A DNA stretch of 64,000 nt, taken from NCBI RefSeq assembly GCF_009728145.1, contig NZ_WOCA01000006.1:169636-233635 (forward strand). Reading direction: 5' to 3'. The notes beneath the pieces were generated by a model. That model had not been told where the DNA came from, did not search any database, and worked only from the letters and a program-made list of their open reading frames with translations. Origin of the DNA: Ornithinibacillus caprae (GTDB lineage Bacteria > Bacillota > Bacilli > Bacillales > Amphibacillaceae). The position numbers were made by a program, and so were the translations under genes. Below, piece by piece: positions 35,409 through 45,360 of the stretch (positions are counted from its first letter, which is position 1; the number at the start of each line of letters is the position of its first letter).

Positions 35409-36419
35409 CTATTGCTTAACTTGGTGTAAACCAGATTCAATTTCTTCTATATAATGGCATGCTGCTTGATGGCCATCCTTCATATAATCTGAAGTACGTA
35501 ACTCCGGTGTTTCCGTTGCGCATCGTTCAGTAGCGAATGGACAACGGGTATGGAACCTGCAGCCTGTTGGTGGGTCAATTGGAGAAGGAACATCACCAGT
35601 TAAAATAATTCGTTCACGTTTTTGATCTGGATTAACACTTGGAATTGCAGATAATAATGATTTTGTATATGGATGCTGTGGATTACTAAATAGTGACTTT
35701 TTATCAGCAATTTCAACAATCTTACCTAAATACATAACAATAATTCGATCGGAGATATGTCGTACAACTCCTAAGTCATGAGAGATAAATAGATAAGTTA
35801 AATTGAACTCTCGTTGCAGCTTTTTCAATAGGTTAATAACCTGTGCTTGAATGGAAACATCTAGCGCTGAAACAGCTTCATCACAGATGATTATCTGAGG
35901 ATCCACTGATAAGGCACGTGCTATTCCAATTCTTTGTCGTTGTCCACCACTAAATTCATGTGGGTATCGATCAATTTGGTGTTTTCCAAGTCCTACAGTT
36001 TCCATTAGTTCAATCACACGTTCATCTTGTTTTTCTTTTGGAACTGCATTTTGAATCGTCATCGCTTCTTTTAAAATTTGACGTACAGTCTGCCTAGGGT
36101 TAAGAGAAGCATATGGATCCTGGAAGATAACCTGCATATCTTTACGATTCTTACGCATTTGACGTTTGCTAAATGCTAATAAATCCTTACCATCGAATTC
36201 TACTTGACCGGATGTTGGTTCATCTAAACGTAGGATTGAACGTCCAGTTGTTGACTTTCCGCAACCAGATTCACCTACAATACTAACTGTTTCTCCTTCA
36301 TAAATAGTAAACGATACACCGTCAACTGCCTTTACATGATTAACTGTTCGTCCGAAAACCCCACCTTTAATTGGGAAATGCTGTTTGAGATCGGTTACTT
36401 TAAGTAGTTCTTTCTGCAT
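35409..36419 (-). CDS. oppF: Peptide ABC transporter ATPase OppF (system 1)
   Basis: A 336-residue ATPase of peptide importers. Walker [10 protein letters not shown], signature [10 protein letters not shown] and Walker [13 protein letters not shown] are present, with the C-terminal oligopeptide-ABC extension whose Cys cluster [14 protein letters not shown] resembles the iron-sulfur site described in OppD/DppD proteins. It starts with [20 protein letters not shown], the F-type N-terminus. It overlaps the D-type ATPase gene by 20 bases and is last in the operon. It couples ATP use to uptake of peptides bound by the lipoprotein at 39524-41173. Confidence 0.92.
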   Translation of the reverse strand: MQKELLKVTDLKQHFPIKGGVFGRTVNHVKAVDGVSFTIYEGETVSIVGESGCGKSTTGRSILRLDEPTSGQVEFDGKDLLAFSKRQMRKNRKDMQVIFQDPYASLNPRQTVRQILKEAMTIQNAVPKEKQDERVIELMETVGLGKHQIDRYPHEFSGGQRQRIGIARALSVDPQIIICDEAVSALDVSIQAQVINLLKKLQREFNLTYLFISHDLGVVRHISDRIIVMYLGKIVEIADKKSLFSNPQHPYTKSLLSAIPSVNPDQKRERIILTGDVPSPIDPPTGCRFHTRCPFATERCATETPELRTSDYMKDGHQAACHYIEEIESGLHQVKQ

Positions 36420-37434
36420 TTACTTCCACCTCCGGATTTCCGTCCCATTTATCTGAATAAATCCAGCAACGTACCTGATTTCCATTTTCATTCGTAACTA
36501 AGTTTGGTAATGTATTACAAATATCACTTGCATGTGCACAGCGTGGTGCAAAACGGCACCCAACTGGTAGTTCATCTGGGCTTGGAACTGCCCCTGGGAT
36601 TACTGGAAGATCTCCTTCAATGTCACGATCATGTGGTGGAAGAGAGCTGAGTAATCCAACAGTATATGGATGCTGTGGGTTGTTGAAAATAGATTTAACA
36701 TCTGCAAATTCAACGATTTTTCCACAATACATTACAGCTACATAGTCACATGTTTCAGCCACAACTCCAAGGTCATGGGTAATAAGTAAAACTGACATGT
36801 GTAATTTTTGCTGTAGATCTTTAATAAGCTCTAAGATCTGAGCTTGAATAGTCACATCTAATGCAGTTGTAGGTTCATCAGCAATTAATAATTCTGGATT
36901 ACAAGCGAGTGCAATTGCAATCATTACGCGCTGTCTCATTCCACCAGATAATTCATGTGGGTACTGATCTATTCGCTTTTCCGGTGAAGGAATTCCTACA
37001 AGCTTTAACATTTCTAGAGAACGTTTGCGAGCAGAGGTTTTTCCCAAGCCTTCATGTATCTTAAATGCCTCATTTATCTGTTGACCTACAGTATAAGTTG
37101 GATTTAATGAAGTCATTGGTTCCTGAAAGATCATAGAAATTTCTTTTCCACGTATCTTCCGCATTTCTGTTTCTGATTTATCAAGTAAATTCTCACCCTT
37201 AAACTTGATTTCGCCACCAACAATTTTTCCTGGCTTATCAACTAGGCGAAGGATGGACAGAGAGGTAATACTCTTTCCAGATCCGGATTCTCCAACCACT
37301 CCGACAGTCTTCCCTTTAGGGATGGTAAAGGAAACCCCATCAACTGCTTTTACCTCAGATTCTTCCGTGAAGAATGTTGTTTGTAGGTTATTGATTTCAA
37401 GAATATTTTCTTCTGATTTATTTGTGTTGGGCAT
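36400..37434 (-). CDS. oppD: Peptide ABC transporter ATPase OppD (system 1)
   Basis: A 344-residue D-type ATPase: Walker [10 protein letters not shown], signature [10 protein letters not shown], Walker [16 protein letters not shown], and a C-terminal cysteine cluster [14 protein letters not shown] before the last strand. It pairs with OppF to drive the OppB/OppC channel. It starts 27 bases after the OppB gene stops and overlaps OppF at its end, so the two ATPases are made together. Dipeptide versus oligopeptide preference cannot be told from the ATPase. Confidence 0.92.
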   Translation of the reverse strand: MPNTNKSEENILEINNLQTTFFTEESEVKAVDGVSFTIPKGKTVGVVGESGSGKSITSLSILRLVDKPGKIVGGEIKFKGENLLDKSETEMRKIRGKEISMIFQEPMTSLNPTYTVGQQINEAFKIHEGLGKTSARKRSLEMLKLVGIPSPEKRIDQYPHELSGGMRQRVMIAIALACNPELLIADEPTTALDVTIQAQILELIKDLQQKLHMSVLLITHDLGVVAETCDYVAVMYCGKIVEFADVKSIFNNPQHPYTVGLLSSLPPHDRDIEGDLPVIPGAVPSPDELPVGCRFAPRCAHASDICNTLPNLVTNENGNQVRCWIYSDKWDGNPEVEVNAERTT

Positions 37435-37461
37435 ACCTTTTCACACCTTTCGTAGCTAAAA

Positions 37462-38418
37462 TTAATTTAAGTCAATTCGTTTATTTAAATAGCGATACGT
37501 AATATCGACAAGTAAATTTACAAGTACGAATAATAATGCAGCAACTAAAACGGTTCCCTGAACGATAGGGAAGTCTCGGGCTTGGATTGCATCAATGACC
37601 AATTTCCCCATTCCGTTAATTGCAAATACAGTTTCTGTTAAAACAGTACCTCCAAGTAATGCACCGAATTGTAAACCGACAACAGTTACTACAGGAATTA
37701 AGGCATTCTTAAGTGCGTGACGGTAAACAACAACACGTTCTTTTGCACCTTTTGCTCTAGCGGTTCGTATATAATCCTGATCAATTACTTCCAACATACT
37801 TGATCGGGTCATACGGGCAATAATGGCTGCCCCACCAGTACCTAATGTGATAACTGGCAATACAATCTGCTCGAAGCTGCCCCAACCAGAAGGCTTGAAC
37901 CAAGCTGTGTTTTCTATAAATGGAATCCAACTTGGGACATCCATTCCTATTGCAAACCACTGAATTAACATAAGACCAAGCCAAAAGTTTGGCATGGATA
38001 AACCGAACAGAGCAACGATCATTAACGTGACATCACTAAATGAATACTGCCTAGTTGCGGATACAATTCCGGCAATTAAACCTAGGAATATACTAAGGAT
38101 CATACTATAAAAGGCAAGTTCAACGGTTACCCAAAAGCGGACTCCGATTTCATTGGTTACATCACGTCCAGTACGAACGGAATTTCCCAAATCACCTTGC
38201 AAAACACCAGATATATAATTCCAATATTGAACAGGATAGGGGTCATTCAAACCTAACCGTTCTCGAATATTTTCAACTTGTTCCTTTGGTGCACTTTCAC
38301 CGGCCATAATTTGAGCTGGGTCACCTGGAATCAGGTGCATCAAACTAAATACGAGAAGTGTAACACCTATTAAAACAGGGATTGTTTGTAAGATACGTCG
38401 TAATACATAAGTAAACAT
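37462..38418 (-). CDS. oppB: Peptide ABC transporter permease OppB (system 1)
   Basis: A 318-residue inner-membrane channel subunit with six helices. It starts with FTYVLRRILQTIPVLIGVTL, the classic OppB/DppB start, and has the EAA loop ARAKGAKERVVVYRHALKNA that contacts the ATPase. GxLGNSVRTGRDV in the first external loop is typical. It is encoded second in this leftward operon, after OppC, which is the reverse of the usual B-C order seen in systems 2 and 3. Confidence 0.92.
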   Translation of the reverse strand: MFTYVLRRILQTIPVLIGVTLLVFSLMHLIPGDPAQIMAGESAPKEQVENIRERLGLNDPYPVQYWNYISGVLQGDLGNSVRTGRDVTNEIGVRFWVTVELAFYSMILSIFLGLIAGIVSATRQYSFSDVTLMIVALFGLSMPNFWLGLMLIQWFAIGMDVPSWIPFIENTAWFKPSGWGSFEQIVLPVITLGTGGAAIIARMTRSSMLEVIDQDYIRTARAKGAKERVVVYRHALKNALIPVVTVVGLQFGALLGGTVLTETVFAINGMGKLVIDAIQARDFPIVQGTVLVAALLFVLVNLLVDITYRYLNKRIDLN

Positions 38419-38434
38419 TTTTTTGCACCCCTCT

Positions 38435-39343
38435 CTATTTTTTCATTTTTGGATCAAGTGCATCTCTTAATCCATCACCTAGAATATTAAACGCTAGCAC
38501 GACTAAAACAATTGCAATACCTGGGAAAAACGCTACATGTGGAGCACTATATAAATAATTTCGTCCTTCACTTAACATAGCCCCCCATTCTGGAGTAGGT
38601 GGCTTTGCACCCAATCCTAAGAAGGAAAGTCCTGCGGCTGTAAGTACAGCAGTTGCTATACTTAACGTAGCTTGTACGATTAAAGGTGAAGTGACATTTG
38701 GTAATATATGTTTAAATATAATTCGTATATCACTTGCACCTAATGCTTTAATCGCATCAACATACTCCAGCTTCTTGACAGCAAGCGTAGATCCTCGAAC
38801 GATCCTTGCAAAAACAGGGATGGAGAAAATTGCTACGGCGATAATTACATTTCGTAAACTACCACCTAATACACTTACGATAGCTAAGGCTAATAGAATA
38901 CCTGGAAATGCGAGCAAAACATCCATACATCTCATTAAGAAAGAATCAGTACGTCCACCATAATATCCGGATACTATTCCTATTAATACTCCAAAAGTAG
39001 CTCCCAATATAACGGAGAAAAATCCTACATATAATGTAATAGACATTCCGTGAATAATACGTGTGAAAATATCTCTTCCATGATGATCAGTACCAAACCA
39101 ATGTTCAGCAGATGGTGGTTGGAGCTTGTTCACTACATCTGGTGTATCTGGATCATGTGGAGTAAGAAATGGACCCAATATAGCCACTATAATAAAAAAT
39201 AGAATTAGGAAACCGCCGATCATTGCGGCTTTATTTTTTCTTAACTTCTTATAAAAGTTTTTAAAATTTTCCATCCATAGATTACTAGGTTTTTTTGGTT
39301 GTGGTGGTGTAGTGGCTGGTTGTTGGATAGCTGGTTCACTCAT
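38435..39343 (-). CDS. oppC: Peptide ABC transporter permease OppC (system 1)
   Basis: A 302-residue channel subunit. A Pro/Gln-rich cytoplasmic start (QQPATTPPQPKKP) precedes the OppC N-terminal domain (RKNKAAMIGGFLILFF, then PHDPD and WFGTDHHGRDIFTRIIHGM). Five further helices follow, with EAA loop AIKALGASDIRIIFKHILPN. It is the first gene of the operon, 181 bases from the divergent oppA. GAAAGGG lies about 10 bases before the ATG. Confidence 0.91.
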   Translation of the reverse strand: MSEPAIQQPATTPPQPKKPSNLWMENFKNFYKKLRKNKAAMIGGFLILFFIIVAILGPFLTPHDPDTPDVVNKLQPPSAEHWFGTDHHGRDIFTRIIHGMSITLYVGFFSVILGATFGVLIGIVSGYYGGRTDSFLMRCMDVLLAFPGILLALAIVSVLGGSLRNVIIAVAIFSIPVFARIVRGSTLAVKKLEYVDAIKALGASDIRIIFKHILPNVTSPLIVQATLSIATAVLTAAGLSFLGLGAKPPTPEWGAMLSEGRNYLYSAPHVAFFPGIAIVLVVLAFNILGDGLRDALDPKMKK

Positions 39344-39404
39344 AGTAGTAACACCCTTTCTAGTTTAGTAGTTAATAGTTTGCTAAATTGCATAATTACT
39401 AATT

Positions 39405-39481
39405 ATTATATCATTCACCTTATTTATTACAATATGAATTAATAAAATTATCTTGTAATTCTAATTTCAATCCGTTATATT
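39405..39481. promoter_or_regulatory. Back-to-back promoters of opp1 and oppA1
   Basis: Leftward: TTGTAA (39432-39427), 16-base spacer, TATAAT (39410-39405). Rightward: TTGTAA (39453-39458), 17-base spacer, TATATT (39476-39481). The two -35 boxes are 20 bases apart, so one regulator could act on both; no clear CodY box is seen. Confidence 0.65.
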
Positions 39482-39523
39482 AATATATATGCTTAACAAA
39501 TTGAAATTGGGGGTAGATAGCGT

Positions 39524-41173
39524 ATGAAAATATCAAAAAATTCTTTTATCTTCTTAGTGATGGCATTATTGTTAACTCTTGTAATCGCAGCTTGTGCTAG
39601 TGAGCCTGAGGAAACAGGTTCAACAACAGACGATAATGACACGGAAGAAACTGGCGAAACTAACGAAGATGAAACAACAGAAGAAGGAGAGAGCAGTGCT
39701 GGTGGAAACGATTTAGTTATCGCAAATTCGTCTGATGCTGTTTCACTAGATCCAGCGGGGTCAAACGATGTTCCATCTAGTAATGTTGCCGCAAATATCT
39801 ATGAATCTTTAGTACAACAAGACCAAAACATGGAACTTCAACCTAGTCTAGCAGAAAGCTGGGAAGCTGTTGAAGATAATGTATGGGAGTTCAAACTTCG
39901 TGAAGGAGTAAAATTCCATGATGGATCAGACTTTAATGCAGATGTAGTTAAAGCAAACATCGAGCGTGTACTTGATCCAGATGTTGCTTCACCACGTGCA
40001 TTTTTATATTCAATGGTTACAGATATTGAAGTAGTAGATGATTATACAGTCCGTTTTACAACGGAATTTCCATTCTCTGCACTTCCTGCACATTTAGCTC
40101 ATAATGGTGGGGCGATGGTTTCTTTAGAGCAAATCGAAGCTGACTATGCAGCGATGGAAGCTGGTGAAGATCCGGGTAGTGTGATTAATGAGAACCCTGT
40201 TGGTACAGGTTTCTTCAAATTTGATGAGTGGGTGCCAGGTCAACATGTACGTCTAGTACGTAATGATGATTATTGGGGAGAGCCTGCAAAGCTTGATTCT
40301 GTAACATTTAAAGTAGTAGATGAAGACTTAACTCGTGTAGCTGAGTTAAGAACTGGTGATTCTCATATTTCTGACCCACTAAGTCCTTCTGATGTGGCAG
40401 AAATTGAAAATACAGATGGATTATCTGTAGCGACTCAAGCAAGTGTAAGTTTATCTTATATTGGATTTAATATGGATAAAGAGCCATTTGATGATCCAAA
40501 AGTACGTCAAGCATTAAATATGGCTATTGATAAGAGCCAAATTATTGATGGTATCTATGATGGTATTGGAATTCCAGCTATTGGACCATTAGCTCCAGAT
40601 GTATTTGGATATGATGATTCTGTATCTGGTTTAGAATACGATCCTGAACGAGCGAAGGAATTATTAGCTGAAGCTGGTTATGAAGATGGATTCTCTACTA
40701 CACTTTGGACTAATGATAACCGCGAACGTATGGACGTAGCGACAAACGTTCAAGCGCAACTAAAAGAATTTGGTATCGATGTTGAAGTAGAGGTTGTAGA
40801 GTGGGGTGCTTACTTAGAGCAAACTGCTAACGGTGAACATGATATGTTCATTCTAGGATGGTCTACTGTAACTGGTGATGCGGACTACGGTCTATATGCA
40901 TTATTCCATTCTGATAATGTTGGTGATCCAGGTAACCGTACATTTACAAAAGACGAAGATCTTGATGCTATTTTAGATGCAGCACGTCAAGAATCTGATC
41001 CTGATGAAAGATTAGCATTGTATAAAGAAGCGCAAGAATTACTTACTGATATTGCGCCAATGCTTTACATCCATCACCAAGAATACTTATTGGGTGTAAG
41101 TGATAAGGTTAAAGGACTAACTCAAGATCCAACAGGTATTTTACAATTACAAGACGTTACAATTGAAGAGTAA
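39524..41173 (+). CDS. oppA: Peptide-binding lipoprotein OppA/DppA-like (system 1)
   Basis: A 549-residue extracellular binding protein. The lipoprotein signal ends at LVIAAC (Cys24), followed by an acidic Glu/Thr linker of about 35 residues. The SBP_bac_5 domain starts with LVIANSSDAVSLDPAGSND and includes the family segment PSLAESWEAVEDNVWEFKLR. It captures peptides and hands them to OppBCDF, encoded divergently. GGGGG lies 13 bases upstream of ATG. The acidic linker is common in halotolerant Bacillaceae. Peptide length preference unknown. Confidence 0.91.
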   Translation: MKISKNSFIFLVMALLLTLVIAACASEPEETGSTTDDNDTEETGETNEDETTEEGESSAGGNDLVIANSSDAVSLDPAGSNDVPSSNVAANIYESLVQQDQNMELQPSLAESWEAVEDNVWEFKLREGVKFHDGSDFNADVVKANIERVLDPDVASPRAFLYSMVTDIEVVDDYTVRFTTEFPFSALPAHLAHNGGAMVSLEQIEADYAAMEAGEDPGSVINENPVGTGFFKFDEWVPGQHVRLVRNDDYWGEPAKLDSVTFKVVDEDLTRVAELRTGDSHISDPLSPSDVAEIENTDGLSVATQASVSLSYIGFNMDKEPFDDPKVRQALNMAIDKSQIIDGIYDGIGIPAIGPLAPDVFGYDDSVSGLEYDPERAKELLAEAGYEDGFSTTLWTNDNRERMDVATNVQAQLKEFGIDVEVEVVEWGAYLEQTANGEHDMFILGWSTVTGDADYGLYALFHSDNVGDPGNRTFTKDEDLDAILDAARQESDPDERLALYKEAQELLTDIAPMLYIHHQEYLLGVSDKVKGLTQDPTGILQLQDVTIEE

Positions 41174-41178
41174 TTAAT

Positions 41179-41210
41179 AAAGGCTGACCTTAGCGGGTCA
41201 GCCTTTTTAA
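41179..41210 (+). terminator. Terminator of oppA1
   Basis: AAAGGCTGACC, five-base loop, GGGTCAGCCTTT and a T run. Confidence 0.9.
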
Positions 41211-41220
41211 ATTATAACGT

Positions 41221-41340
41221 GCACACTAGAATTAAAATAAGCACACCAACCACGGGTGTGAACGCACCAAAGCAAAAATAATCGCACTACTCAAGTCGTG
41301 AAAGCGCCAAAGCAAAAATAATCGCACGAAAACTAAAACA
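41221..41340. repeat. Three imperfect ~40-bp tandem units
   Basis: GCACCAAAGCAAAAATAATC (from 41264) and GCGCCAAAGCAAAAATAATC (from 41304) are each followed by GCAC and differ by one base; the period is 40. A more diverged unit begins at 41221. It lies in the gap between oppA1 and the MFS gene and encodes nothing recognisable. Confidence 0.65.
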
Positions 41341-41366
41341 AACGCCCCATATAAAATGGAGGCGTT
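41341..41366 (-). terminator. Terminator of leftward MFS gene
   Basis: AACGCC-CCA ... TGG-AGGCGTT stem with a mismatch, followed on the minus strand by TTTGTTTTAGTTTT. Confidence 0.75.
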
Positions 41367-41373
41367 AATATAT

Positions 41374-42615
41374 TTATGAAGAAAGTGAATGACTTCGTTG
41401 TTTACTGCCAGCGAACTCATGTTTATACCAAGCAACCAGCATGATGACCCCTGATAATACTAATAAACCACTAGTTACAAAGAATACTGCTGAAAATCCG
41501 TAAAAGCCGGCTAACATTCCACCCAATGCTGGACCAATTATATTACCGAGGAACCGTAAACTTGTATTGTAGCCAAGTACTTCACCTTGCATAGAAAGCG
41601 GTGCTTCTTGTCGGATATAGGCTATGCGAAGAGGAATAATTCCTCCGATAGAAACTCCGAGCAAGAAACGAAGAATAACTAGTTGCCAGATGTTGGTTAC
41701 AAATGCTCCAGGGAAATAAACGATCCCAGCCATAAATAATAGGATAATTAATATTTTAATATACCCTACACGGTCACCTAGCTTACCCCAATTTCGAGTC
41801 ATTAATAGATTTCCTAAGCCTGCAGCTGAAAAGGCCATTCCTGAGAAGAAGGCAATGCTTGCAGGACCATGAATCTCCTCGACATATAATGAAAGAATTG
41901 GTTGAATACTAAAGTGTGCAACTTGAACAAGAGTTGATACAAGCATAACTACGAGTAAGACGGGGTGTTTTACGATATGCATAATAACTTCTCTTCTAGA
42001 ATATGCTTTATGGTCCTTATCATCTGCATACTCCATCCGTTTTTCTTTAACTCCTAGTGCAACGATTATAGCTGAAATAAAGATTGTAATGGATACCCAT
42101 TTAAATGTTGTAGCAAAACCAAAAGCATCCGCTAAAGCTCCACCAAGTAATGGGCCCATAAGCGAACCTGTAATACTACCAGTTTGTAAGGAACCTAGTA
42201 CTCTACCAGCGACACTTTGCGGTGTTTGGGTAGAGATTAATGCCTGTGACATAGGAATGAAACCAGTAAACATCCCCATAAATAATCGTAATATGAAAAG
42301 TTGCCATACATTTGTGGCAAACCCCATTAAAAATACAGATAAGCCTAATCCGATAGCGAAAAAGATTAATAGTTTTTTTCTACCGTATTTATCTCCTACA
42401 CGTCCCCAAATTGGTGAAAAGATAAATGCAGCTACAAAGGTAATTCCGAAGATCCATCCAGACCAACTTTGTACATATGAATCTGAGAAATTACCAAATG
42501 AGTCAATGAACAAAGAGATAAATGGTAAAACCATGGTTACACTTCCGGCAATAAAAAAGTTAGCAAACCACATGATTGCTAAATTACGTTTAATATTTAA
42601 GTCTTCACTACTGAT
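41374..42615 (-). CDS. MFS multidrug-type transporter, probable non-AUG start
   Basis: A 12-helix major facilitator protein. Motif A is GRVGDKYGRKK after helix 2 and motif C is GSLMGPLLGGALAD in helix 5, the drug/proton antiporter pattern; a second motif A-like NWGKLGDRVGYIK starts the second half. The first ATG (42573) lies inside helix 1 and has no ribosome site. In-frame codons upstream encode SSEDLNIKRNLAI, the usual basic lead-in. The best-placed start is ATC at 42615, seven bases after AGAAGGG. It is either a rare AUC start or an ATG lost by one base change. Product about 413 residues. Confidence 0.78.
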   Translation of the reverse strand: MSSEDLNIKRNLAIMWFANFFIAGSVTMVLPFISLFIDSFGNFSDSYVQSWSGWIFGITFVAAFIFSPIWGRVGDKYGRKKLLIFFAIGLGLSVFLMGFATNVWQLFILRLFMGMFTGFIPMSQALISTQTPQSVAGRVLGSLQTGSITGSLMGPLLGGALADAFGFATTFKWVSITIFISAIIVALGVKEKRMEYADDKDHKAYSRREVIMHIVKHPVLLVVMLVSTLVQVAHFSIQPILSLYVEEIHGPASIAFFSGMAFSAAGLGNLLMTRNWGKLGDRVGYIKILIILLFMAGIVYFPGAFVTNIWQLVILRFLLGVSIGGIIPLRIAYIRQEAPLSMQGEVLGYNTSLRFLGNIIGPALGGMLAGFYGFSAVFFVTSGLLVLSGVIMLVAWYKHEFAGSKQRSHSLSS

Positions 42616-42830
42616 GGAAATGCCCTTCTTTCTTAAAATTATTTCGGTACTCTAAATATATATCATTTTAAACATGAAAGAAAGTCATTTGCACATGAAA
42701 TATATGGTTAAAGATGTTCAAAAAGGGAATAAAGCATTATAATAGAAGCATAGCTAAAATTTTTTCATTATTATATTTATTAATCTTGCATAGATTGATA
42801 TTAGTAATTTGAAAAGGAGTAATAAACAAT

Positions 42831-43745
42831 ATGAAACAATTTTTGAAAATATCATTGATTGCAGTCTTGGTTTTAGGGTTAGTTGCAGGAATAAAATCAC
42901 CTGTTTTAGCAGATGAGTCAAATAGCATCAATGAAAAATTGGGTGTCCCAATTGTTGTTTATGGTGACAACTTAACTGATGAACAGAAGGCAGAAACGAG
43001 AGAGTTATTGGAAGTTACCGACCCAGAGATGGTTGATGAACATACCGTTACTGGAGAAGACTTAGCCAGATATATTAATGGTAATCCAAATGCAAGAATG
43101 TTTTCCTCCGCGAAGATAACAATGGAGGAAGAAGGAGAAGGTCTTACCATTAACATCATAACTCCTGATCATATTACTGAGGTAACGAGTGAAATGTATG
43201 CCAATGCTTTACTAACGGCTGGTGTTGAAAACGCAACAGTTGATGTGGCATCTCCTGTTACAGTAAGTGGTCATTCAGCTTTAACAGGTATTTATAAAGC
43301 TTATGATGTAGAAGGCGTAGAATTAGATAAAGAACGAATGGAATTAGCTAATGAGGAATTAGGTCTAGCAACAGATCTTGCTGAAAAAGAAGGAATGAAT
43401 AAGGAAAAGGTCAGTGAATTATTAGCTGAAATTAAACAAGCAATTGCAGAACAAAACCCTGCAAATGTAGAAGATATTGAACGAATTGTACAGGAACAAT
43501 TAGATAAGATGGAAATATCATTAAGTGAGGAAGATCGTCAGCTGCTTATTAATTTATTCGATAAAATGCGCGATTTAAACATCGACTTTGATCAGGTAAA
43601 GAACCAGCTGAGTGATATAGCTTCTAAAGTGCAAGAGCAATTAGGTGACATTATTAATGATGAAGGATTCTGGGAAAAAGTAGGAGACTTCTTTAGTGAA
43701 TTCTTCCAAATGTTAAGTGATTTCTTTAAAGGATTATTTAATTAA
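42831..43745 (+). CDS. ypuA: DUF1002 (YpuA-like) secreted protein
   Basis: A 304-residue exported protein: a Sec signal with cut near SPVLA-DE (about residue 27), then a DUF1002 domain (VPIVVYGDNLTDEQKAETRE ... ARYINGNPNARMFSSAKITM ... SGHSALTGIYKAYD). The C-terminal third is helical and ends with an amphipathic Phe-rich segment (FFSEFFQMLSDFFKGLFN) that could bind membranes. B. subtilis YpuA is a predicted secreted protein of unknown function. GGAG precedes ATG; a -10 TATAAT lies at 42738-42743. Confidence 0.85.
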   Translation: MKQFLKISLIAVLVLGLVAGIKSPVLADESNSINEKLGVPIVVYGDNLTDEQKAETRELLEVTDPEMVDEHTVTGEDLARYINGNPNARMFSSAKITMEEEGEGLTINIITPDHITEVTSEMYANALLTAGVENATVDVASPVTVSGHSALTGIYKAYDVEGVELDKERMELANEELGLATDLAEKEGMNKEKVSELLAEIKQAIAEQNPANVEDIERIVQEQLDKMEISLSEEDRQLLINLFDKMRDLNIDFDQVKNQLSDIASKVQEQLGDIINDEGFWEKVGDFFSEFFQMLSDFFKGLFN

Positions 43746-43762
43746 AATAATTGTTCTCAAGC

Positions 43763-43791
43763 AAAGCCCTTTTATATAGAGGGCTTTTTTT
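43763..43791 (+). terminator. Terminator of ypuA
   Basis: AAAGCCCT/AGGGCTTT with nine-base loop and a following T run. Confidence 0.85.
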
Positions 43792-44349
43792 GTTTTGGCA
43801 AATGAGGCTGGGGAAAAGTATTTTAGTCAAGGAAAATTCGAACTATGATTCAATATGAATTAGGTTGGATGTGGTTTTTGTATTCTTTGTTTAAAACATT
43901 TAAATGAAAGCTAGGAAATACCATTTTAAAAATTAAAAAAGTTTATTCTTTTAGCAAAAAACAGTTATTTAACGACGGGGAAAATTACGAAAATTTAGTT
44001 ATCGTTGCAAAAACGTTCTATGTGTATGATTTTGATTTATTTTTTAAATAAATAATTATTTCTATGGAAGTCCTCAGAAACCGTTATTTTATGAGGGTTA
44101 GAAGAGGGATTAAATCCGACATTTTTCGACTTTTTTCTTATAAAATATATAAATTTTGAAAAAATGGGGTGCATTTTTACTAGATAGGTAGTATAATGTT
44201 CATCATGCAGATAAATTTAATAACGCTAAATTATCAGAATAATTTAAACAATAATAATAACAAAAGAATTTATCAATAATAAGAGAAGGTAAACCCTAAA
44301 GAAGGTTGATATACCTTTTTCGCATTAAAATGTATAGGGGGAGAATGGA
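43792..44349. other. Gene-free gap before opp2
   Basis: No coding region is supported. AATGAGGCTGGGGAAAAG at 43801 resembles the repeat start at 24175. TATAAT at 44192-44197 is a fair -10 for opp2, but its -35 is poor. The rest is AT-rich with no clear element. Confidence 0.5.
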
Positions 44350-45360
44350 ATGTCTGAAAAGCTTTTGGAAATAAAAAATCTAAAAACATCATTTCGTATA
44401 AAAGATGATTACTTTGCAGCTGTGGATGATTTATCCCTATCTGTAAACAAAAATGAAGTACTTGCCGTAGTGGGTGAGTCAGGTTGTGGAAAGAGTGCCT
44501 TGGCATTTTCTGTAATGGGACTTCATACACGTGCGAAAATTGATGGAAATATAATGTTTAAAGACCGTGATATTGCACATATGTCACCTTCTGAATTAAA
44601 TAAGTTGCGTGGTAAAGAAATGGGCATGATCTTCCAGGATCCATTAACATCACTAAACCCACTAATGGAGGTTGGTGAGCAAATTGGAGAAACTCTATTC
44701 TTACACAATAAAGCCCTTTCAAAAGAAAAACGCAAGGAAAAAATTATTGATTTATTAAATAAGGTTGGTATTCCCCGCCCTGAAACAGTATTTAATCAAT
44801 TCCCACACGAATTGTCTGGTGGTATGAGACAACGTGTGATGATCGCAATGGCAATAGCGAACGAGCCTGAATTACTTATTGCCGATGAGCCAACAACGGC
44901 ATTGGATGTAACCATTCAATCACAAATTTTAGAACTAATAAATGAACTTAAAGATGATATGGACGCTGGTATTATCCTTATTACACATGATTTGGGCGTT
45001 GTTGCTGAAATGGCTGATCGTGTAGCTGTTATGTATGCTGGTCAAATCGTGGAAATTGCAGATGTACACACCTTATTTGAAAATCCAAAGCATCCATATA
45101 CCCGTTCATTGTTGAATTCTGTTCCTAATGCAAATGAAGCACAGGACAAGCTTCATGTAATACAAGGAATTGTACCTGCATTACAAAACCTGCCTCGTGA
45201 AGGTTGTCGTTTTAAAGCTAGAATTCCATGGATTGAGGATTCTGCTCATGAAGAGCATCCAGAGCTACATGAAATTTCACCTGGACATTTTGTACGTTGT
45301 ACATGCTATAAAGATTTCGATTTCCCTGAAAGTGAGGAGGAGAAACATGGCGTTTCTTGA
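44350..45360 (+). CDS. oppD: Peptide ABC transporter ATPase OppD (system 2)
   Basis: A 336-residue D-type ATPase: Walker [10 protein letters not shown], signature [10 protein letters not shown], Walker [16 protein letters not shown]. The C-terminus has [20 protein letters not shown], where systems such as opp1 carry a four-cysteine cluster; here most of those cysteines are missing. First gene of a D-F-B-C-A operon. It is a close paralogue of the protein encoded at 51083-52102: over their first 67 residues I count seven differences. GGGGGAG precedes ATG. Confidence 0.91.
   Translation: MSEKLLEIKNLKTSFRIKDDYFAAVDDLSLSVNKNEVLAVVGESGCGKSALAFSVMGLHTRAKIDGNIMFKDRDIAHMSPSELNKLRGKEMGMIFQDPLTSLNPLMEVGEQIGETLFLHNKALSKEKRKEKIIDLLNKVGIPRPETVFNQFPHELSGGMRQRVMIAMAIANEPELLIADEPTTALDVTIQSQILELINELKDDMDAGIILITHDLGVVAEMADRVAVMYAGQIVEIADVHTLFENPKHPYTRSLLNSVPNANEAQDKLHVIQGIVPALQNLPREGCRFKARIPWIEDSAHEEHPELHEISPGHFVRCTCYKDFDFPESEEEKHGVS

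Noticed and set aside
45170..45346. N-terminal extension of oppF2 by 59 residues
   Set aside because: This stretch is the oppD2 coding region in another frame; the GAGGAG site and [13 protein letters not shown] start fix oppF2 at 45347. The same reasoning sets oppF3 at 52089.
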